In this document: one piece after another, positions 1 to 5,366 of the stretch | How the letters are laid out: the number at the start of each line of letters is the position of its first letter | How positions within the stretch are numbered: the stretch's first letter is position 1 | Assembly: GCA_007131125.1 (NCBI GenBank) | Contig: SLRE01000110.1 | Span: forward strand, 1-5,366 | Length of the DNA: 5,366 nt | Direction: 5' to 3' | Origin: Bacteroidales bacterium | GTDB lineage: Bacteria; Bacteroidota; Bacteroidia; Bacteroidales; UBA7960 | Notes under the pieces: model-generated | The model's input: the letters and a program-made list of their open reading frames with translations, nothing else | What the model was told of the DNA's origin: nothing | Database searches by the model: none | Program-made: the position numbers and the translations under genes

Positions 1-35
1 ATCGATACAAAGAGTAATGTAAGAGAAAATTACGT

Positions 36-3000
36 ATGAATACAGCGAGCCCCCTTATTGGCGTGCTGTTTATGCTGTCACTTTCAGCTTTTGGGACGGT
101 CGAACAGCGGGCGATTGTACAGTCATCCGATCAAGATGTTCTTTATAAAGCCTTTACAGAGCCGGGTGCTGAGTATCGCGGCAAACCCTTCTGGTCATGG
201 AATGGTGAATTGGAAAAAGACGAACTGCTGCGGCAGATTCATGTCTTCAAAGAAATGGGCATGGGCGGTTTTTTTATGCACTCGCGCGTCGGGCTGATAA
301 CCGAATATTTAGGTGAGGAATGGTTTGAGCTGACCAACGCCTGCGCCGATGAGGGCAAACGGCTTGGGATGGAAGGCTGGATTTACGATGAAGACCGCTG
401 GCCCAGCGGTACCGCCGGCGGCATGGTGACCGAAAATCCGGACTATCGCATGCGCCTCTTGCATCTGACACCTGCTGCGGGCAAAGACTTTGCCTGGGAC
501 GATTCGGTATTTGCGGCCTTTGCCTGTGATCTGGACGGCGTGGCCTTTTCCAATAGCGTACGTTTGACGCCGCAGACGCCTGAGGGTGCGTATCCCAATA
601 AGACCGTGCTGGTTTTTAAGGTTGTTGAGATGCCCAAATCCACCTTCTATAACGGCTATACCTATGCCGATACAATGAACCGCAAGGCGACGGATGAATA
701 CATCCGCCTGACGCATGACAAATACGCGACCTATTGCGGTGATCGGCTGGGTGATTCTATTGTGGGCGTTTTTACCGATGAACCGCATCGCGGGCCGTTG
801 ATGAATACCTTCAGTTCCGGCAATGACTGGGCGATACCCTGGACACCGTTGCTGCCACAGGAATTCAAGGAGCGATTTGGTTACGATCTGGTCGATCGCC
901 TGCCGCAGTTATTCCTGCAAAAGGACGGTCGGAAGATTGCCCAGGTCAAATGGCATTATGTTGATCTAACCCAGCAGTTGTTTCTCGAAAACTGGCTGCG
1001 TCCCATCTACGACTGGTGCGCCGCCAACAACATGCGTCTGACCGGCCATACGCTGCAGGAAAACTCGCTGGCCAGCCAAACAGCAATGCTGGGCTCCATG
1101 ATGCGGTTTTATGAGTATATGCACGACCCGGGCATCGACGTTCTGACCGAGGGCAATCGGGACTACTGGGTCGTCAAGCAGCTCTCTTCGGTTACGCGTC
1201 AACTGGGCCAGCAGTGGCTGATGTCGGAGCTGTACGGCGTGACCGGCTGGCAGTTTAATTTCCAGAGCCACAAAAATGTCGGTGATTACCAGGCCCTTTT
1301 CGGCATCAACCTGCGCTGCCATCATCTGTCCTGGTACACGATGGAAGGCGAGGCCAAACGGGATTATCCGGCCAGTATTTTCTATCAGTCCGCCTGGTAC
1401 AAAGACTATCACGCGGTGGAAACTTACTATGCGCGTTTGGGCTATCTGCTTCATCAGGGCGATCCGGTCTGCGATGTGCTGGTCATCCATCCGGTTGAAA
1501 GCCTATGGTGCCAGATTTATCCCGGCTGGGCGCAGCACATTGGCGCCAGAGATGAAGACATCAGGAAGCTGGAGCGGGATTTTCGTAACCTGTTTATGTG
1601 GCTGGCCGGCTCGCATATCGATTTTGACTATGGTGATGAAGAGATGATTCGTCGGCTGTATCGCATTGAAAAGGATACCGATGGAACGCCCGTGCTGTAT
1701 ATCGGCCAGGCGCCCTATCGCATGGTCATTGTCCCGCCGACCGTGACGCTGCGCGCCAGTACTATAAACCTGCTCAACGCGTTTTCTGATGCCGGGGGTA
1801 CGGTGGTGTTTGCCGGTAAGCCGCCGGAGTATATGAACGCGCTGCCCAGCGACGCTCCGCGCCAATTGGCCCAAAAGACACGCCGGATTCCGTTTGAAAA
1901 AGAGGCGATTGTTGCCGCTTGTCGGAAAACCATACGTCCGGTGACCCGGTTACTGGACACAAACGCTAATCCTATCAGCGATCTGTTTTGCCAGATGCGG
2001 GTGGACGACGACCACACCTATGTCGTTGCGATGAACATGGGCCTGGATAAGACTTACAACAATGTAACCGTTCGCATTCCTGCTGAAGGAACGGTTACAC
2101 AATGGGATTGTCTAACCGGTCAACGGTATCGGATTTCCGCTGAACAAAAAAACGGAAAACTGGAATTTACGACTGACTTTGCTCCCGCACAGGAGCGCGT
2201 CTATGTCGTTTACCACAACCAGGCGCCGGATCTGCCGGTCAAGCCGAGGTGGGTCACAGCGTCCCAAAATGAGCTGACCGGCCCCTTTGACTATACACTG
2301 AGCGAGGACAATATTTGCGTGCTGGATTTGGCCGAGTATCGAATCGAAGACGGCAACTGGCAGCCGAAAACCGAAGTCCTCAAAATTGATCAGGCCGTGC
2401 GCGATCGGTTTAAACTGCAGCGGCGCGGCGGCCAGATGATTCAGCCCTGGTATCGCAAAAAATTCATGCCGGGTCCCGTGACGAAGGGAACGGTGACCAT
2501 GCGGTTTGCTTTTTCGATTGATAAGATGCCGGAGCAACCAGTAACGCTGGGTATTGAACGGCCGGAGCATTTCAAGATACGTCTAAACGATACCGCGGTC
2601 GCATCCGATTCGTTGCCCGGCTGGTGGGTGGACAATGCCATCCGTCAGATCCCGCTTCCGATGGCTACATTGCAGATAGGCAAAAATACTCTTGAGCTGA
2701 AAATGGCATTCGATGAAGATAAAAACATTGAAGCGGTCTATCTGATCGGCGACTTTGGTGTGCGTGTGGACGGCCATCAAACAACACTGATACGGCTGCC
2801 GGAACATCTTCGTGTTGGCTGCGTGACAACACAGGGGTTGCCTTTCTATTCCGGCGCAATCACCTACCATGTTCCGCTTTTGACAGAGACAAACGCAAAT
2901 GAAGAGGTGCTTGTCAGACTGCCCTCATTTGAGGGCGCCACAGCAAAAGTCAGTGCCGCCGGCAGCCCGGAAACCCTGATCCCTTGGCGCCCGTACGAGG

Positions 3001-3227
3001 CGAAGGTCACCGAGATGCTCAACGGCACCGATGCCCTGGACATCACGATTGTCCTGACCCGTCGCAATACCTTCGGCCCGCTTCACTTGGTCCCGATTCG
3101 ATCCCCGCACTACGGCCCCCGGCACTGGATAACCGAAGGCGACCGATTTTCGATGGATTATCAACTCTATCCGGCCGGTTTGCTTGAATCTCCCATCATT
3201 GAAATCGTAAATGCGCGCACGCATTAA
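36..3227 (+). CDS. Exported GH106-like glycoside hydrolase (alpha-L-rhamnosidase-type), 1063 aa
   Basis: Large, complete, probably exported glycosidase. The region around residues 45-130 has the layout typical of this group: an FWSWN motif (52-56), a GFFMHSRVG strand-loop (78-86) and IYDEDRWPSG (116-125). Further motifs are FTDEP (246-250), GHTLQENSL (337-345), EYMHDPGID (360-368), SELYG (397-401) and a GINLRCHH segment near 423-430. E249 and E398 are the best catalytic carboxylate candidates by position; this is inference. Residues about 476-600 (DVLVIHPVE, then YRMVIVPPTVTL and GGTVVFAG) look like a glutamine-amidotransferase-like middle domain. Residues about 790-950 resemble a GH2-type sugar-binding beta-sandwich, with GWWVDNAIRQIPLP and FYSGAITYHVPL. 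ATG 36 is the only start available because an in-frame TAA lies at 15-17. Residues 7-20 form a hydrophobic signal core, but the n-region has no Lys or Arg, which is unusual. The sulfatase gene follows on the same strand. Hydrolase class is confident; exact family and rhamnose specificity are not. Confidence 0.85.
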   Translation: MNTASPLIGVLFMLSLSAFGTVEQRAIVQSSDQDVLYKAFTEPGAEYRGKPFWSWNGELEKDELLRQIHVFKEMGMGGFFMHSRVGLITEYLGEEWFELTNACADEGKRLGMEGWIYDEDRWPSGTAGGMVTENPDYRMRLLHLTPAAGKDFAWDDSVFAAFACDLDGVAFSNSVRLTPQTPEGAYPNKTVLVFKVVEMPKSTFYNGYTYADTMNRKATDEYIRLTHDKYATYCGDRLGDSIVGVFTDEPHRGPLMNTFSSGNDWAIPWTPLLPQEFKERFGYDLVDRLPQLFLQKDGRKIAQVKWHYVDLTQQLFLENWLRPIYDWCAANNMRLTGHTLQENSLASQTAMLGSMMRFYEYMHDPGIDVLTEGNRDYWVVKQLSSVTRQLGQQWLMSELYGVTGWQFNFQSHKNVGDYQALFGINLRCHHLSWYTMEGEAKRDYPASIFYQSAWYKDYHAVETYYARLGYLLHQGDPVCDVLVIHPVESLWCQIYPGWAQHIGARDEDIRKLERDFRNLFMWLAGSHIDFDYGDEEMIRRLYRIEKDTDGTPVLYIGQAPYRMVIVPPTVTLRASTINLLNAFSDAGGTVVFAGKPPEYMNALPSDAPRQLAQKTRRIPFEKEAIVAACRKTIRPVTRLLDTNANPISDLFCQMRVDDDHTYVVAMNMGLDKTYNNVTVRIPAEGTVTQWDCLTGQRYRISAEQKNGKLEFTTDFAPAQERVYVVYHNQAPDLPVKPRWVTASQNELTGPFDYTLSEDNICVLDLAEYRIEDGNWQPKTEVLKIDQAVRDRFKLQRRGGQMIQPWYRKKFMPGPVTKGTVTMRFAFSIDKMPEQPVTLGIERPEHFKIRLNDTAVASDSLPGWWVDNAIRQIPLPMATLQIGKNTLELKMAFDEDKNIEAVYLIGDFGVRVDGHQTTLIRLPEHLRVGCVTTQGLPFYSGAITYHVPLLTETNANEEVLVRLPSFEGATAKVSAAGSPETLIPWRPYEAKVTEMLNGTDALDITIVLTRRNTFGPLHLVPIRSPHYGPRHWITEGDRFSMDYQLYPAGLLESPIIEIVNARTH

Positions 3228-3297
3228 GCCGAATTGGGTCGTGCAGGAATGTGAAGATTCATTTTTTGAGTGTTCAGCGATACGAAAATGTTTTTTT

Positions 3298-3302
3298 GGA
3301 GA
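3298..3302 (+). promoter_or_regulatory. Shine-Dalgarno site that fixes the sulfatase start
   Basis: GGAGA lies with its GGAG core 7 bases before the ATG at 3309 but only 1 base before the in-frame ATG at 3303. The frame is open further upstream, to a GTG at 3270 and an ATG at 3288. Neither of those has a comparable purine-rich site, and starting there would put 7 to 13 extra residues ahead of the twin-arginine signal. The site therefore supports ATG 3309. Confidence 0.7.
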
Positions 3303-3308
3303 ATGAAA

Positions 3309-4874
3309 ATGCGAAATCTCAACCGTCGATCATTTATGAAACACACAACAGCAATTCCGCTGGGGCTATCGGCTGCCATGCCGCTGTTGGGGCAGCTTCC
3401 TGTGTCCGTCTCGGCTACGGCCGCAGACACACCCAAAGCCCCCCTCAATATTTTGTTACTGTTGACCGACGACCAAAGCGCCCACTTGGAGTGTCTGGGA
3501 ACCCAGGGTATTCACACCCCCTGTACGACGGCCCTCGCAGAGGAGGGCGTGCTGTTTGTCAACGCCTTTGCAACAGCGGCGTCGTGTGCGCCCGCCCGCA
3601 GCGGGTTGCTGACCGGGATGGCGCCGCATTCGAACGGACACTGGCGAAATACCAATGCTCCCAGAATCAACTCTCCGGACGTCGATTTTACCCGGCAGGG
3701 CCGATTTGCCCGAATTGAGCAGGTTGGGGTGCATGAAGACATCCCCACTCTCGTTGAAATTCTAAATGCGCGCGGCTATGAGACAGCGATCACCGAGAAA
3801 CTGCACCTCAGTCCGCCCTGGAAATATCCTTTCCGGCAGCGGTTTCGTGCGGGTTCGGAGGTTGACGATAATGAAAGGGCGGCGGCTCGATTTTTCATGG
3901 GGTGCGGCGACAAGCCCTTTTTCCTGATGGCCAACATCTTACATCCCCATCGTCCCTTCCGCAGGCATATCGTGAAAACCGATTACCCGCCCGTCGATCC
4001 GAATCGGATTGACGTGCCGGCCAATCTGCCCGACACCCCCGATATACGCCGGGATCTGGCCGATTATTTCGAGACGGTACAGTCTGCCGATGCCTGTGCG
4101 GCGGCGATTCTCAAGGCACTGAAGGCGTCCGGCAAATACGACAATACGCTCATTATCTTTACCTCGGATCAGGGCTACTGTTATCACCGGGCCAAGGCCA
4201 CCGCCTATGACCTGGGGATACGCGTTCCGTTGATTATGGCCGGGCCGACGGTTCGCAAAAACCACTTCAGCCGGCAGTTGGTCAGTCATATTGACCTGAT
4301 GCCGACGATTCTGGACATGCTGTCGCTGTCCATCCCTGGCACCGTAGAGGGCAAATCACTTCGGCCACTGCTAAGCGATGGGCAAAACGCACCATGGCGG
4401 GACATTGTGTTTGCCGAGCACAACTCGCACGGACCCTCGCCGCACGAGTATTATCCCATCCGCTCGGCGTTTGACGGGCGTTTTCACTACCTGCGCAATT
4501 TGCTGTACGATCAGAAACGCTGGACCGGCGACATGGAAAGCCTGCTCAAGAATGACACCTTTCCGAATGAGCTGCTGTTTGCCGGTCCCACTGACGCGTT
4601 TCAGCGACGATCCTGGGACAACCGCAGCTTTGAAGCAACGATTCGAGCCAAAGAGCAGTTTCCCGACCAGTACGCCTTGCTGCAGAAGACCTTTGCCCGA
4701 CCCCACGAAGAATTGTATGACCTGCATACCGATCCGTTTGAGATGCGCAACCTGGCCGACGATGAGCGATTTAAGAAGCAATTGCTCGTGCTGCGGCAGG
4801 CCGTAACGCAATGGATGAAGGATACGAACGACCCCGGCATAGAACTGAACAGGACGCCGCGAAGAACAAGTTGA
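3309..4874 (+). CDS. Type I (S1 family) sulfatase with Tat signal, 521 aa
   Basis: Formylglycine-dependent sulfatase of the alkaline-phosphatase fold, hydrolysing sulfate esters, probably on a carbohydrate. The N-terminus has a twin-arginine motif (NRRSFMK, residues 5-11) followed by a hydrophobic stretch and a likely Ala-rich cleavage region near 36-39, so export of a folded enzyme by Tat is expected. The active-site set can be read in order: metal ligands D54-D55 in LLTDDQ; signature C93-A-P-A-R97 followed by SGLLTG, with C93 the residue converted to formylglycine; K164 and H166 in EKLHLS; H214 in HPHRPF; D287-Q288 in TSDQGY; K296 before TAYDLGIRVPLI. The C-terminal part contains the usual ELYDLHTDPFEMRNLADD block (468-485). 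Length is normal for S1 enzymes. The motif set and the SGLLTGMAPHSNGH context recall heparan N-sulfatase-like subfamilies, but I cannot assign a subfamily. The maturase (anaerobic SME or FGE) is not in the window. The gene starts 81 bases after the glycosidase stop on the same strand with no obvious terminator between, so co-transcription is likely. Confidence 0.92.
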   Translation: MRNLNRRSFMKHTTAIPLGLSAAMPLLGQLPVSVSATAADTPKAPLNILLLLTDDQSAHLECLGTQGIHTPCTTALAEEGVLFVNAFATAASCAPARSGLLTGMAPHSNGHWRNTNAPRINSPDVDFTRQGRFARIEQVGVHEDIPTLVEILNARGYETAITEKLHLSPPWKYPFRQRFRAGSEVDDNERAAARFFMGCGDKPFFLMANILHPHRPFRRHIVKTDYPPVDPNRIDVPANLPDTPDIRRDLADYFETVQSADACAAAILKALKASGKYDNTLIIFTSDQGYCYHRAKATAYDLGIRVPLIMAGPTVRKNHFSRQLVSHIDLMPTILDMLSLSIPGTVEGKSLRPLLSDGQNAPWRDIVFAEHNSHGPSPHEYYPIRSAFDGRFHYLRNLLYDQKRWTGDMESLLKNDTFPNELLFAGPTDAFQRRSWDNRSFEATIRAKEQFPDQYALLQKTFARPHEELYDLHTDPFEMRNLADDERFKKQLLVLRQAVTQWMKDTNDPGIELNRTPRRTS

Positions 4875-4884
4875 CGTCGAGAAT

Positions 4885-4901
4885 TAATAGACCTACTATT
4901 A
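4885..4901 (+). terminator. Weak AT-rich hairpin after the sulfatase gene
   Basis: TAATAG (4885-4890) and CTATTA (4896-4901) are perfect inverted repeats around a 5-base loop, 10 bases after the stop codon. The stem has only one G-C pair and no T-run follows, so it is a poor intrinsic terminator. It is listed because it is the only inverted repeat immediately downstream of the operon. Confidence 0.2.
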
Positions 4902-5124
4902 CCTCATAACATTTGAATTTGTGGGTACAGTCTTTTCAATTTAACCCGTGCGTCTTCGGTTTTAAACTGCCCGTATCGTACAAATATTCATAAGTTGGGC
5001 TGTAATAAGCTGATATGGGTCGAACTTGCTTATTCGGAATTCCAAAGAACATTTCAAATCAATTGTTTGGCTGCAAAGATTGTTATTATACGCATACCTG
5101 TGCTTCTCATTCCAACGGTGCCCC

Positions 5125-5141
5125 CTGCTATTCTTAAGCAG
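5125..5141. repeat. Short inverted repeat (5-bp stem, 7-base loop)
   Basis: CTGCT (5125-5129) pairs with AGCAG (5137-5141). The stem is short, but it lies 6 bases before a larger dyad, so it may belong to a structured RNA. Confidence 0.3.
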
Positions 5142-5147
5142 CCAATC

Positions 5148-5185
5148 TGTCGTACGACTTCAACAGCCCACCAGGTCGTTCGACA
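5148..5185. repeat. Inverted repeat with 11-bp arms (10 of 11 paired)
   Basis: TGTCGTACGAC (5148-5158) pairs with GTCGTTCGACA (5175-5185) with one T-T mismatch across a 16-base loop. The left arm also contains a perfect 10-base palindrome, GTCGTACGAC (5149-5158), of which the right arm is a one-mismatch copy. It could fold as an RNA stem-loop or act as a paired operator site. No T-run follows, so a standard terminator is unlikely. Its nearness to the intron-like region suggests either part of intron domain I or a stem-loop insertion target; both are inference. Confidence 0.45.
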
Positions 5186-5246
5186 CATTGGATGTCAGCG
5201 GTTTCAACAATTTCGTGTTTAGGAGAGAACGTAAAATATCTTTCGG

Positions 5247-5268
5247 ATGCGCCGGGATAAACCGGCAT
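5247..5268 (+). other. RNA hairpin 1 of the intron-like region
   Basis: GCCGG (5251-5255) pairs with CCGGC (5262-5266) around the loop GATAAA. An alternative fold pairs ATG (5247-5249) plus CCGG (5252-5255) with CCGGCAT (5262-5268), bulging two bases. Either fold gives a stable GC stem. Confidence 0.5.
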
Positions 5269-5292
5269 GGAGTAGAGAATGAAAGAGTCTTA

Positions 5293-5318
5293 CACTGAAG
5301 GTTTAGCCAACCACAGTG
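5293..5318 (+). other. RNA hairpin 2 of the intron-like region
   Basis: CACTG (5293-5297) pairs with CAGTG (5314-5318). Inside it, GGTT (5300-5303) pairs with AACC (5309-5312) around a 5-base loop, separated by a small 2x1 internal loop. Two nested stems within 26 bases argue for a folded RNA rather than coding sequence. Confidence 0.5.
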
Positions 5319-5332
5319 ACCCCGAGTCATGT

Positions 5333-5356
5333 GGCGGCGCTCGTGAGGGCGCAGCC
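5333..5356 (+). other. RNA hairpin 3 with GUGA (GNRA) tetraloop
   Basis: GCGCTC (5337-5342) pairs with GGGCGC (5347-5352), with one T-G wobble, around the tetraloop GTGA (5343-5346). Below a single G-A mismatch, GGC (5333-5335) pairs with GCC (5354-5356). GNRA tetraloops make long-range tertiary contacts in group II introns, which fits the proposed element. Confidence 0.6.
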
Positions 5357-5366
5357 GAAGCGTTGA

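Larger units (their letters stand above)
4875..5246. other. Intergenic stretch without a convincing gene
   Basis: This stretch of about 370 bases is visibly richer in A and T than the two genes. The open frames on either strand are short, lack ribosome sites and have no recognisable protein motifs. It contains an AT-rich hairpin just after the sulfatase stop, a 5-bp hairpin at 5125-5141 and a longer dyad at 5148-5185, described separately. A GTGCG at 4948-4952 matches the group II intron 5' consensus (GUGYG) and could mark the start of the retroelement; in that case most of this stretch would be intron domain I rather than spacer. That assignment is unproven. Confidence 0.6.
5247..5366 (+). 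mobile_element. Partial group II intron, 5' RNA region, cut by window end
   Basis: The last 120 bases resemble the conserved region that precedes the reverse transcriptase/maturase gene in many bacterial group II introns. Read from ATG 5279, the frame gives KESYTEGLANHSDPESC and continues GGAREGAAEAL to the window edge. This is the pattern often annotated as a small protein next to RNA-directed DNA polymerase genes, although it is really structured intron RNA. Recognition is from memory of that family, not from a search. The RNA nature is supported by three successive hairpins (5247-5268, 5293-5318, 5333-5356), the last with a GNRA tetraloop. The reverse transcriptase itself would lie to the right of the window. 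The 5' boundary is not resolved: the start given is the first hairpin, and the true end may lie upstream, for example at GTGCG 4948. The element follows the sulfatase and interrupts neither gene. Confidence 0.6.

Noticed and set aside
3228..3297. Possible terminator or promoter between the two genes, suggested by T-runs at 3262-3267 and 3291-3297
   Set aside because: No stem precedes either T-run and no clear -35/-10 pair is visible. Read-through from the glycosidase gene is the simpler view.
3199..3773. A 20-base near-repeat (18 of 20 identical) at 3199-3218 and 3754-3773
   Set aside because: Both copies are in coding sequence and encode similar short peptides (EIVNAR and EILNAR). It looks like chance convergence rather than a mobile or recombination repeat.
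274..4840. Many minus-strand and alternate-frame open stretches inside the two large genes (for example 309-788, 966-1490, 4371-4811)
   Set aside because: They are shadows of well-supported coding sequence and show no domains of their own.
4939..5000. Possible integron attC site: ATTTAAC (4939-4945) and GTTGGGC (4994-5000) match the core consensus
   Set aside because: The two cores are not complementary beyond GTT/AAC and no paired inner boxes are visible, so a folded attC is not supported.
4995..5298. Two overlapping plus-strand frames of 75 and 90 codons (4995-5222 and 5026-5298)
   Set aside because: No ribosome sites and no recognisable protein motifs. They run across the dyad and into the intron-like RNA region.
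5279..5366. Small plus-strand frame beginning KESYTEGLANH, open to the window end
   Set aside because: The pattern recurs upstream of group II intron reverse transcriptases and overlaps clear RNA hairpins. I treat it as intron RNA rather than a protein gene.

Overview
The window holds two complete, co-directional protein genes on the + strand, followed by an AT-richer intergenic stretch and, at the right edge, the beginning of what looks like a group II intron (retroelement) cut off by the window end. The gene content suggests a polysaccharide-degrading bacterium of the PVC type (Kiritimatiellota, Lentisphaerae, Planctomycetota or Verrucomicrobiota). The reasons are a very large exported GH106-like glycosidase directly followed by a Tat-exported type I sulfatase, moderate GC, and an RT-type group II intron nearby. 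That lineage is an inference from gene style; no phylogenetic marker is present.

Layout. Positions 1-35 are a short leader with only a weak ribosome site. Positions 36-3227 encode a 1063-residue glycoside hydrolase. It has an N-terminal (beta/alpha)-barrel-like region with acidic motifs (TDEP, SELYG), a glutamine-amidotransferase-like middle and C-terminal beta-sandwich (sugar-binding) domains. An 81-base gap carries a good Shine-Dalgarno. Positions 3309-4874 encode a 521-residue S1-type sulfatase with the CAPAR formylglycine motif and a twin-arginine signal. Positions 4875 to about 5246 hold no convincing gene but contain several inverted repeats. From about 5247 to the end there are three consecutive RNA-like hairpins, one closed by a GUGA (GNRA) tetraloop, within sequence resembling the conserved segment upstream of the reverse transcriptase in many bacterial group II introns.

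How it fits together. The two enzymes are probably co-transcribed and exported. The sulfatase would remove sulfate esters and the glycosidase would cleave the exposed (possibly rhamnosyl) glycoside, so the pair would form part of a locus for a sulfated polysaccharide or glycoconjugate. The substrate cannot be read from sequence. The intron-like element lies downstream of the sulfatase stop, so both reading frames are intact.

I see no clearly new biological system here. The points most worth a second look are the right-edge intron fragment with its unresolved 5' boundary, the 11-bp dyad before it, and the enzyme pair's substrate.
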